Assembly (NCBI GenBank): GCA_003978765.1
Contig: QNYO01000045.1
Coordinates: 1-64,000, forward strand
DNA length: 64,000 bases
Reading direction: 5' to 3'
DNA from: Hydrogenimonas sp.
GTDB taxonomy: Bacteria > Campylobacterota > Campylobacteria > Campylobacterales > Hydrogenimonadaceae
Shown here: in pieces, positions 1-8,995 of the stretch
How positions within the stretch are numbered: position 1 is the first letter of the stretch
How the letters are laid out: each line of letters opens with the position of its first letter
The notes under the pieces: generated by a model
Told to the model about the DNA's origin: nothing
The model's database searches: none
What the model saw: the letters and a program-made list of their open reading frames with translations, nothing else
Translations under genes and position numbers: made by a program

Positions 1-1049
1 AATCTATTGGCTTCAATAATATTGTTTGCTTGATCATGAAAGTTTTTGATGATTCTTGCAGTTTCTCTATTAGCAACACTAATCATTTGCCTATTTTTTT
101 TATTAGAGTTAATATCCAAAAAATCTGCTTCATCCTTAAAAACTGCTTCTCTTAAATTCAATTGTCCTTCTACTGTAGTGTCTCTAAAGATAGCCTTATC
201 TGTAAATTTTGTATTTTTAAAATCTAAATCAGACTCAAAAGTTGCTTCTGCAAAAATTACGATATCCTCAAAATGAGCCTTTTCAAAATGAGCATTTTGA
301 AATTTTGTACCAGTAAAATCAGCAAAACCTTTAAAGTTTGTATTATAAAAATTTGCTTTTCCACGAACAGAACAATTTTTAAATATAAACTCTTTATGAA
401 ATTCAGATTCTGAGAAATCTATATCTTTACAGTTATCAAACTCTATACTACTCTCAAAAATAGATTGATTAAAGTTCAATTTTTTATTGAAAAAACCACA
501 ATGAGTAAACTTAACTTTAGACTCATTCATAGTACTTAGTGCTATACCATTTTTAAACTTACATTTGTCAAATACTATTTCTCGTTTAAAGTGATACTTT
601 TTAAAATTTGCGAAATCTAAGAATGTACAGCTTATAAATTTTATAGATAATTTATTAATTATTTTATTAATATCTTCTATATAGTCTTGTGGAGTTTCAA
701 ACACACCATACGAATAAAAATTTGTTCCTAAATCTTCTATATTATCTACATATGGATTATATTCGACTTCTTTTTGAAAAGCTGGAAAAATAACACCTTC
801 ATAACTGTGATTAAAATCATATAAATCACCTAATAAATCAAGCTTATATAAGCTATCAAGCTCATCTTGAATATACTTCCAAAATTTATCTACTTTTTTC
901 TCATTCCAATCTTTTTCGCCATTTGAACTAATAACATACCAATCATTTTCTTTTTTCTCACAATGTAAGATACACCTCTTTTGTTCTATATCAAAATATT
1001 TCTCATCAACCTCTTCATCACAAACAGAGCAAATAAACCCTCCATTCAA
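1..1049 (-). CDS. Pentapeptide-repeat protein, partial (C-terminus beyond window start); N-terminal Cys-pair (zinc-ribbon-like) segment
   Basis: Read by hand on the minus strand; absent from the ORF track because it has a TTG start and no stop in the window. TTG at 1049 preceded by AGGAG. Translation begins (M)NGGFICSVCDEEVDEKYFDIEQKRCILHCEK and continues into A(D/N)F-type pentapeptide repeats (NTNFKGFADFTGTKFQNAHFEKAHFEDIVIFAEATFESDLDFKNTKF). Confidence 0.8.
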   Translation of the reverse strand, partial: MNGGFICSVCDEEVDEKYFDIEQKRCILHCEKKENDWYVISSNGEKDWNEKKVDKFWKYIQDELDSLYKLDLLGDLYDFNHSYEGVIFPAFQKEVEYNPYVDNIEDLGTNFYSYGVFETPQDYIEDINKIINKLSIKFISCTFLDFANFKKYHFKREIVFDKCKFKNGIALSTMNESKVKFTHCGFFNKKLNFNQSIFESSIEFDNCKDIDFSESEFHKEFIFKNCSVRGKANFYNTNFKGFADFTGTKFQNAHFEKAHFEDIVIFAEATFESDLDFKNTKFTDKAIFRDTTVEGQLNLREAVFKDEADFLDINSNKKNRQMISVANRETARIIKNFHDQANNIIEANR

Positions 1050-1181
1050 AACTATTCTCCTATAAAGATTTTATACTTACCATTTGCTTTACTTTTCCAA
1101 AGTAACCATTTAACTCATTCAAAAAAATAATATTGATTTTATTAAAAAATAACTTTTTTTGTAATAAAAATAGGAACTTTT

Positions 1182-1751
1182 TTACACCTTCACCCGATCC
1201 TGCAATGCACGTGAGAGTGAGAGCATATCGATATTCTCCAAACTTACACCTGTTGGAACACCTTGGGCAATCTTTGTAAAGATTAGGTTGTAATCTTTCA
1301 GTTTCTCTTCGATAAAGAGGATCATCGCATCGGTGGCAATGCTTGGCGTGAAGGCAAAAATCACCTCTTCTACGCCCTCTTCGATACGTTTTGCCAACTT
1401 TCCACTATCAAGATGTTCGACAGACTCTACAACAAAGTAGGTACCGTCATACTCTCCCCCTGCCTCAATTTGCAAAATATCTTTTGCATGTTCGACAATA
1501 CAGAGCTTGCTATGGTCACGTGTCATATCTGAACAGACTGGGCAAAGCTCATCTTCACTCATCGCCCCACACCGTTCGCATCGCTGAATCTTCTGCACCG
1601 CCTTTTCAATCGCATGGGCAATCTTCATCGCCGCAAAATGATCCTCTATCGCCATATAGTATGCCATCCGTTGTGCCGACTTTTTCCCAATCGACGGGAG
1701 TGCTTCAAGGGCACTTACCAAATTTTCAAAACTCTCAATCTTATTTTTCAT
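1182..1751 (-). CDS. recR: Recombination mediator protein RecR
   Basis: Full-length RecR-like sequence: [34 protein letters not shown] zinc finger, Toprim segment. Confidence 0.95.
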   Translation of the reverse strand: MKNKIESFENLVSALEALPSIGKKSAQRMAYYMAIEDHFAAMKIAHAIEKAVQKIQRCERCGAMSEDELCPVCSDMTRDHSKLCIVEHAKDILQIEAGGEYDGTYFVVESVEHLDSGKLAKRIEEGVEEVIFAFTPSIATDAMILFIEEKLKDYNLIFTKIAQGVPTGVSLENIDMLSLSRALQDRVKV

Positions 1752-1907
1752 AGTAACAGCTCTATCCTCTTTCTAAACCTTATCGATGATCTTTTATCAA
1801 GACTTTTTCGTGCTAAAACTAACCGCGATTATACTGAAAATATGATAAAATCGCAGGCGGAATTTAATACTTCTATCCCTACAAGATATAATCGATCAGG
1901 AGCCATT

Positions 1908-3038
1908 TTGACTGAACTTAGCTATTATGAAATACTTGAAATCGAACGGACTGCAACACAAGATGAGATTAAAAAAGCCTATCGTAAGCTGGCACTAAAG
2001 TACCATCCAGACCGTAATCCGGATGACAAAGAGGCCGAAGAGAAGTTCAAACTCATCAATGAGGCTTACCAAGTTCTCAGTGATGAGAAGAAACGTGCCG
2101 TCTATGACCGCTATGGTAAAGCAGGTCTTGAGGGGCAAGGCTTCCACGGCTTTGAAGGACAAAGCTACGACGATATTATGGATGATTTAAGTGCCATTTT
2201 CGAGTCCGTATTTGGCGGTGGCTTTACAGGTCGAAGAGCAAGCCGTGGTTCAGGAGAAAAGTACAACCTTGACCTATCGGCACAGATGGAGATCAGCTTT
2301 AAAGAGGCAATTTTTGGATGCCAGAAAGAGCTGAAGTACCACTACAAAAAGCCGTGTGAACCGTGTAAGGGTACGGGTGCCAAAGATGGTGCTGTCACCA
2401 CATGTGAGTATTGTAATGGTCAAGGACAGGTCTATATGCGTCAAGGCTTCATGACCTTTGCACAAACCTGTCCACAGTGTCACGGTAGCGGTCAATCGAT
2501 TAAAGAGAAGTGCCCAAGCTGTTCGGGATATGGTTATGAAGAGGTTGAAACAACCATTACTGTCGATATTCCAGAAGGCGTTGACGATGGTAACCGCCTA
2601 CGCATTCCAAATGCTGGAAATATGGCAGTAGATGGTCGCCGTGGTCACCTCTATATCACCTTCTATGTTGAAGAGGATGAACACTTCATCCGCCATGGTG
2701 ATGATATCTACCTTGAAGTACCTGTTTTCTTTACACAGGCTGTCTTAGGTGATACGATTGAAATCCCAACACTCCGTGGAAAAAAAGAACTCAAGTTGCC
2801 ACAAGGGGCTAAAGATAAACAGCAGTTTGTCTTTAGAGGTGAAGGTATCCGTAATGTCCACAGTGGACAGCTTGGAAATCTGATTGCACAGATTACGATT
2901 GTCTATCCAAAATCACTCAACGATAAGCAAAAAGAGCTATTAAGAGAGTTGCAAGAGAGTTTCGGTATCGAATCAAAACCGCATGAAAGTATCTTTGAGT
3001 CAGCCTTTGAGAAGATCAAAGGGTGGTTTAAAAAGTAG
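1908..3038 (+). CDS. dnaJ: Chaperone DnaJ
   Basis: J-domain with HPD ([11 protein letters not shown]), four CxxCxGxG-type zinc repeats. The listed ORF starts at 1614, but the conserved N-terminus and a CAGGAG SD support TTG at 1908. Confidence 0.93.
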   Translation: MTELSYYEILEIERTATQDEIKKAYRKLALKYHPDRNPDDKEAEEKFKLINEAYQVLSDEKKRAVYDRYGKAGLEGQGFHGFEGQSYDDIMDDLSAIFESVFGGGFTGRRASRGSGEKYNLDLSAQMEISFKEAIFGCQKELKYHYKKPCEPCKGTGAKDGAVTTCEYCNGQGQVYMRQGFMTFAQTCPQCHGSGQSIKEKCPSCSGYGYEEVETTITVDIPEGVDDGNRLRIPNAGNMAVDGRRGHLYITFYVEEDEHFIRHGDDIYLEVPVFFTQAVLGDTIEIPTLRGKKELKLPQGAKDKQQFVFRGEGIRNVHSGQLGNLIAQITIVYPKSLNDKQKELLRELQESFGIESKPHESIFESAFEKIKGWFKK

Positions 3039-3060
3039 TCGCTTTCACGCTACCACTTAG

Positions 3061-3079
3061 GGAGGGCTAACAGCCCTCC
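3061..3079 (+). terminator. Hairpin terminator after dnaJ
   Basis: GGAGGGCT-AAC-AGCCCTCC (8 bp perfect stem) followed by a pyrimidine-rich TCTTCTTC...TTTTTT run. Confidence 0.65.
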
Positions 3080-3086
3080 TCTTCTT

Positions 3087-6000
3087 CTACTTCTCTTTTT
3101 TGATCGGTAAAAGCTCACGTTTACGATACGCTAAAAGAATCGTCACTGCCACAACTACAACTACATAATAGACAAATGTTGGAATCGGTACAGGGTCACC
3201 TTTTGCATAAGAGTGCATGCCTGAAAGATAGTAGTTGACACCAAAATAGGTCATGACAACCGAGCTAAATGCCAAAAGTGATGCAACATTGAAGGCAAAA
3301 ATACCCTTCATCGACTTAATAAAGCGCAGGTGAACCACAACCGCATAGATAAGAATTGTGACCAGTGCCCATGTCTCTTTTGGGTCCCATCCCCAGTAGC
3401 GTCCCCAACTCTCATTCGCCCAGACACCACCTAAGAAGTTTCCAACGGTCAAGAGTGAAAGCCCAAAAATGAGGCTCATCTCATTGATATGGGTCAATTC
3501 ACGGATTGAGTATTCGATATTGGTACGATTCTCACCATGTTTAATGATGTAGAGCCAAAGGGTAATAAATCCAAGCAGTGCACCCAACCCAAGGAAACCG
3601 TAGCTTGCCGTAATAACAGCCACGTGAATCATAAGCCAATAGGATTTCAAAACAGGTACAAGGTTGGTAATCTCTGGATCCAACCAGTTAAGGTGGGCAA
3701 CAAAGAGAATCAAGCCCGACAAAATCCCTGTCGCCGCTAAAGTAATCGGTGACTTTTTAGAGAAGATAAAGCCTGCTAAGAGTGTTGCCCATGCGATATA
3801 GAGCATCGACTCATACCCATTACTCCACGGTGCGTGACCTGAAATATACCATCGAAGTCCAAGCCCTATGGTTTGAACCAAAAAGCCTGCAACCAAAACA
3901 GCCATTGCAATACGAACAGGCCACTTAAGATGGAACTTTGGCTTGATAATATGGGCAATGGTGAGCATCAAAAGGATAAAACCGATACCCAAATAGAGCG
4001 GTATTAAGCGTTGGAAAGGCTTCATCTCATTCATCCAAAGCTCTGCTTCAATACGCCCTTTGGTGGGAATGATTGCCGCACCATAAAATTGTTGATACTC
4101 TTTAATCACCTCCAACGCTTTATCTGCTTTGCTCCAGTTCCCATCGGTCAATGCACCATCAATATTATTGAAATAGTTTGCAAGAATCGCTTGAACAAAC
4201 CTTCCATTCTTCTCATTAAACTGTTTCATCGCATCAAGCGGTGCATACCAGCGTCCTGTCTTATCTTTCGGATTCGGGAAGATACGCAGGAGTGATCCGG
4301 TAAAGGTCATATACATCACGTTGACCCGCTCATCAACCTTTAGAATCTCTTTATCAAGCTTCGTACGCTCTGCTGGACGCTTACGGGTAATCTCTTCGAC
4401 CAGTGTACCGAGTTTATAGCTCTCTTTTTGTGAAAAGTCGAAAAAGTCGTTAAAAGTTGCATATTTGAGCTTTTTATCGATACCGATAATATCATTTACA
4501 CCTGGTAAGGAGATCTTAATCATCGGTATATTCTGCCAATGCTCTGGGCGGATAATCATACTTAAAAAGATTTGATCCGCTTCAAGCCCAAAGTGCTCCT
4601 CTTTTCGACTGATTTTGCGTAGAACCTCTCGTGCCAATGTATCAACTGGCTCAATCCGCCCCCCATTATCTTGCACCAACAGCTCACCAAACTTTTCGGC
4701 ATGTGCTTTTGGAATGACAGGTAGATCTTTGGGGCGTTCAATCTCACTCGCATAACTTGGAAGTGCAAAGATGCTTGAAAGTGCTAAAACCGCAATCAGT
4801 GAGGCACACTTTTTAGAGAGTTTCTGAAGATCACGCGCACGACGCATCAAAGTTTGGAATCGGCTTGAATAGGTCAACATCGAGCCAAACATACCAATGG
4901 CAAGAAGCAGATACCCCAAATAGGTTGGCAGTGTTCCTGGGTCATGGTTTACAGACAAAATGGTTCCTTTCTCATCCATATCATAGGAGCTTTGGAAGAA
5001 GCGGTAGCCTTGATAATCAAGGACATGGTTCATATAGATACGATATGGCATCTTCACCCCATTTTTTGGATCGATCACAATCACTTCACTCGCATACGAA
5101 GATGGACTCATTGATCCAGGATAACGTTCAAGCTGGAAGTCAACCAGTTTTAATGCAAATGGAAGGTGAATCATACGTGCACCGTAGCTGACGGCAAGTG
5201 TCCAATCTTTCAACTGCACATGGACAGGATCACCCGGCTGTCCTTTGGCTCCAAAGACCGTGACAACCTTTGAAGTATCCCCCATCGTCAACTTCAACTC
5301 CACAGCATCGAGCATACTACGCATCATTGGTCCACTCTGCTTACTATCCGCACTGCTTACAACAATTTTAGCGTGTGGCAATGCCTGCTTAATAACAAAG
5401 TTAACACCTGATGTACTATAAAGATGGCGTGTTTTAAGCTCTTGATCACCCGCTTCAAGCATACCAGAGCTTCGGTCGCTCATACGTAAATATTGAAGCA
5501 CAAAAGGGAGTTTTGCTTGGAGTTTATCGCCATCCATATGGATCTCTATAATCGGTTTACTGCTCTGAACATGAACTTCAAAAGCGATCACAAAAGATGG
5601 TGTTTCAAAACTCTCACCCGCTTTGAGTGTCACCTGCTGAGGCTTCTCACCCGATGCAATCATTAATGAGATAATCGGTCCACCCGACTGATCGACAACA
5701 ATCTTTTCGGTCGCATTAGGAATATAACGTAAAACTTCAAGGGTCACTGTCTCATCACCAAAACGGATATCCTGCTCCATATGGTTGCTTCCGATCTTAG
5801 AGAAGAGAACAGGCTTGGCATACATCAAATGTTTACCATCTTTGACAGCTTTAATCTGAAGATAGGTACGATCACTAATAATCGTATTGCTGGTTTGACC
5901 TTCACGAATATGCATCATCCCTTCATAACCGATATAACGGGTAATCGCCGCACCAATAAGAATCACAATAAAGGCGGCATGAAAAACAAAGACAAGACGC

Positions 6001-6224
6001 TTTCCTGCACGCCACATGCGGTAACGAATGATATTGGCAATCAAATTGATTGTCAGGAGCAGTAAAAGAAACTCAAACCACCGTGCATTATAAACCAATG
6101 CTTTTGCCGTTTGGGTTCCATAATCATTCTCAATAAATGTGGCGGCACCAATCGAAAAGGCAAACACCAGCATCAGTATGATTGCACTATGCATCGAGAG
6201 GATATACTCAAAGAGTTTTTTCAT
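3087..6224 (-). CDS. ccsBA: Fused cytochrome c biogenesis protein CcsBA (ResB-ResC)
   Basis: N-terminal ResB-like membrane domain; C-terminal WWD heme-handling motif WANESWGRYWGWDPKETWAL; about 1045 aa from the start MKKLFEYILSMHSA. Confidence 0.92.
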   Translation of the reverse strand: MKKLFEYILSMHSAIILMLVFAFSIGAATFIENDYGTQTAKALVYNARWFEFLLLLLTINLIANIIRYRMWRAGKRLVFVFHAAFIVILIGAAITRYIGYEGMMHIREGQTSNTIISDRTYLQIKAVKDGKHLMYAKPVLFSKIGSNHMEQDIRFGDETVTLEVLRYIPNATEKIVVDQSGGPIISLMIASGEKPQQVTLKAGESFETPSFVIAFEVHVQSSKPIIEIHMDGDKLQAKLPFVLQYLRMSDRSSGMLEAGDQELKTRHLYSTSGVNFVIKQALPHAKIVVSSADSKQSGPMMRSMLDAVELKLTMGDTSKVVTVFGAKGQPGDPVHVQLKDWTLAVSYGARMIHLPFALKLVDFQLERYPGSMSPSSYASEVIVIDPKNGVKMPYRIYMNHVLDYQGYRFFQSSYDMDEKGTILSVNHDPGTLPTYLGYLLLAIGMFGSMLTYSSRFQTLMRRARDLQKLSKKCASLIAVLALSSIFALPSYASEIERPKDLPVIPKAHAEKFGELLVQDNGGRIEPVDTLAREVLRKISRKEEHFGLEADQIFLSMIIRPEHWQNIPMIKISLPGVNDIIGIDKKLKYATFNDFFDFSQKESYKLGTLVEEITRKRPAERTKLDKEILKVDERVNVMYMTFTGSLLRIFPNPKDKTGRWYAPLDAMKQFNEKNGRFVQAILANYFNNIDGALTDGNWSKADKALEVIKEYQQFYGAAIIPTKGRIEAELWMNEMKPFQRLIPLYLGIGFILLMLTIAHIIKPKFHLKWPVRIAMAVLVAGFLVQTIGLGLRWYISGHAPWSNGYESMLYIAWATLLAGFIFSKKSPITLAATGILSGLILFVAHLNWLDPEITNLVPVLKSYWLMIHVAVITASYGFLGLGALLGFITLWLYIIKHGENRTNIEYSIRELTHINEMSLIFGLSLLTVGNFLGGVWANESWGRYWGWDPKETWALVTILIYAVVVHLRFIKSMKGIFAFNVASLLAFSSVVMTYFGVNYYLSGMHSYAKGDPVPIPTFVYYVVVVVAVTILLAYRKRELLPIKKEK

Positions 6225-6313
6225 GTTACAGACTCCAGTCATTTTAATCTTGTTATGGTAGCATATATTTCATCAAGTTATTTATAAAAATATGCTAACT
6301 AATTTTTTAACCT

Positions 6314-8995
6314 CTATTTTAGGTCACTCCAGCGTTCACCAATCTTAATACTTGTTGTCAATGGTACACGCAACGTAGCTGCTTTCTCCATCATCTCTGA
6401 AAATCTTTTTGACAACGCTTCAGCCTCTTCAGCTCTGATTTCAAAGATCAATTCATCGTGAATCTGCAACAAAATCACAGCGGGTAGTTGCTCCTCTTTA
6501 ATGGTGCGATGAATATCAAGCATGGCACACTTAATCAAGTCTGCTGTACTTCCTTGAAAAACCGTATTTCCCGCTTCACGCAGATAAGCCGCCAACTGCA
6601 TCGCATTGGCATGTTCAAAATCGAAGTAACGACGACGACCTAAAAGTGTCTCAACATAGCCCTGCTCTTTGGCTTTGGTCTCAATCGATTCAAGAAATGA
6701 TTTAACCGTTGGAAATGAGGCAAAGTAGTTTTCGATAATCACTTTTGCCTCTTTGGTTGAGATCCCCAGTGTCTGTGCCAACTTACGACTTCCCATACCA
6801 TAGAGGAGTCCAAAATTGACCGTTTTTGCGATATGGCGTTTCTCTGCCGCCTCTTCTGGACCAAAAAGCTTAATCGCAGTCTCCATATGAATATCTTTAT
6901 TTTCGGCAAATGCTTCTGTTAAGACAGGATCGCCAGAGAAGTGTGCCAAGAAACGGAGCTCAATTTGTGAATAGTCGATCCCTACAAGTAGCTTACCTTC
7001 ACTTGCTACAAACCCTTCACGAATCCGTCTCCCCTCTTCTCGTTTCACAGGGATATTCTGCAGGTTCGGGTTCTTACTACTCAAACGTCCCGTTGCAGTA
7101 CCAGTTTGAATAAATGAGGTATAGATACGGTGGCTCGAGTCACTCTTTCCAAGCTTAAGCAGTGGCTCAATATAAGTACTCATCAGCTTATGCAGTTCAC
7201 GATAATCAAGAATCTTTGGAATAATCGGATGAGCCTCTTTGAGGGAGTCAAGCACCTTCTCATTGGTACTATAACCGGTTTTAGTCTTTTTACCCGCTGG
7301 GAGTTCAAGTACCTCAAAGAGAATATGCCCCAACTGTTTAGGAGAGTTGATATTAAAGGTTTGACCTGCCAACTCATAGATCTGTTGGGTCAATTCGCTC
7401 AAACGTTTGGCTGTCTCCTCTTTTAAAGACTCAAAACGATCAATATCGATGGCGATACCATGATGCTCCATACAGATGAGAAGATTAACAAAAGGGTACT
7501 CCACTCTCTTTGCCTCATCAACCAGATGCTCTGCCCCTTGCAGTTTCAACATCTCCATCAATTTAAAGTAGAGGCGATAACTCATCCAAGCATCTTCAGC
7601 CGCATACTTGGTTGCCTCTTCAAGAGGAACGGTACTAAAGTTCTCTCCCTTTTTGACAGTATCTTTAAAGGCAACCATCTCATGATCGAAATAGCGCAGT
7701 GCCAAACGATCAAGCCCCACAGCACCCTCTGGATCAACCAACCATGCCAAGAGCATGGTATCGGCATACGGCTCAACCTCTTCAAATCCAAAGACCCGAT
7801 ACAAAAGCCCCAAGTCAAACTTCATATTGTGACCGAAGAAGCACTTTTTCAAAAGTATCTCAAATGCTCTTTTCGCATCCTCAAAGGCAATTTGCGTCCC
7901 AACCCCAAGATAGTTATGTGCTACAGGAACATAGTAGGCTCTATCATCTTCAAAGCAGAAGCTAAACCCTACAAGCTCAGCACTTTTGGTATCGAGTCCA
8001 TCGGTTTCAGTATCAATTGCCACCAATCTATCGTCATCAATCTTCTCTAAAATCTCAAAAAGCTTGTCACAATCATCGATCAAAATCGCCTCAAAGGTGC
8101 AAGCCTCTTTTTTACGCTCTGTCACAGTGGTTTGTTCAACCTTTTGTCCAAGACGGCGTAGAATGTTGCGAAGTTCATACCGCTCAAGCTCATCTTTAAT
8201 CTTTAGCAGTGGATCACTCGGTGGCATACGAAATGCAGTTAAGTCGCAATTATCAAAGATATCATCACGCAGTGTGACAAGTGCTTGACTACGATAGGCA
8301 TCATCTTTATGCTTTATGAGTAGATTTTTGATCCGTTCTGGTTTTACCTCATCAATATGTTCATAGATACCATCAAGTGTCTCAAACTGAGTCAACAACT
8401 TTACAGCTGTTTTGGGACCAATCCCAGGAACTCCTGGAACATTATCGGCACTATCACCAATGAGTGCCTGATAATCGACAAATTGTCGGGGGTGGATGCT
8501 ATATTTTTGCAAACACGCCTCTTCGTCAATCTCTACCTTCTTCATCGGATCAAAAAGGACAACCCGTCCATCATCAATAAGTTGGTAGAGATCTTTGTCG
8601 TGACTCACAATGCGAACTTTGATCCCCTGCTCTTTGGCACACTTCACCATCGAGGCGATCACATCATCCGCTTCATAATTTTCAAGGCTCAATTTACTAA
8701 GCCCCATCTTCTCAATCCACTCAATCGCCACAGGCAACTGCTGTTTCAACTCTGGTGGTGCTTCGGGTCGTTGGGCTTTATAGTTGGGATCAATCGTTTG
8801 ACGAAAGCTTGGTCCTGGTGCATCGAGAGCAAAAAGAAGATAGTCGGTCGGATACTCTTTCTCTAAGTTATGGATGAGATTGGCAAATCCTGTTAAGAGA
8901 CCTGTTGGAAACCCTTCAGAGTTTTTCAATGGTGGAAGGGCATAGAAACTTCTAAAAAAGAATCCAAATGTATCGATAATGGTTAATGTTTTCAA
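6314..8995 (-). CDS. polA: DNA polymerase I (5'-3' exo, DnaQ-like exo and polymerase domains)
   Basis: YEADDVIAS, IGDSADNVPGVPGIGPKTA, exo motif AIDTETDGLD, polymerase motifs GIDYSQIELRFLAHFSGD and LLQIHDELIFE. Confidence 0.97.
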   Translation of the reverse strand: MKTLTIIDTFGFFFRSFYALPPLKNSEGFPTGLLTGFANLIHNLEKEYPTDYLLFALDAPGPSFRQTIDPNYKAQRPEAPPELKQQLPVAIEWIEKMGLSKLSLENYEADDVIASMVKCAKEQGIKVRIVSHDKDLYQLIDDGRVVLFDPMKKVEIDEEACLQKYSIHPRQFVDYQALIGDSADNVPGVPGIGPKTAVKLLTQFETLDGIYEHIDEVKPERIKNLLIKHKDDAYRSQALVTLRDDIFDNCDLTAFRMPPSDPLLKIKDELERYELRNILRRLGQKVEQTTVTERKKEACTFEAILIDDCDKLFEILEKIDDDRLVAIDTETDGLDTKSAELVGFSFCFEDDRAYYVPVAHNYLGVGTQIAFEDAKRAFEILLKKCFFGHNMKFDLGLLYRVFGFEEVEPYADTMLLAWLVDPEGAVGLDRLALRYFDHEMVAFKDTVKKGENFSTVPLEEATKYAAEDAWMSYRLYFKLMEMLKLQGAEHLVDEAKRVEYPFVNLLICMEHHGIAIDIDRFESLKEETAKRLSELTQQIYELAGQTFNINSPKQLGHILFEVLELPAGKKTKTGYSTNEKVLDSLKEAHPIIPKILDYRELHKLMSTYIEPLLKLGKSDSSHRIYTSFIQTGTATGRLSSKNPNLQNIPVKREEGRRIREGFVASEGKLLVGIDYSQIELRFLAHFSGDPVLTEAFAENKDIHMETAIKLFGPEEAAEKRHIAKTVNFGLLYGMGSRKLAQTLGISTKEAKVIIENYFASFPTVKSFLESIETKAKEQGYVETLLGRRRYFDFEHANAMQLAAYLREAGNTVFQGSTADLIKCAMLDIHRTIKEEQLPAVILLQIHDELIFEIRAEEAEALSKRFSEMMEKAATLRVPLTTSIKIGERWSDLK

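Noticed and set aside
1391-1753. 120-aa + ORF opposite recR
   Set aside because: Antisense to a clearly conserved gene.
1614-1907. N-terminal extension of DnaJ in the ORF track
   Set aside because: Overlaps recR antisense; conserved J-domain begins at the TTG at 1908 with a good SD.
7460-8050. 196-aa + ORF opposite polA
   Set aside because: Antisense shadow ORF; no recognisable motif.
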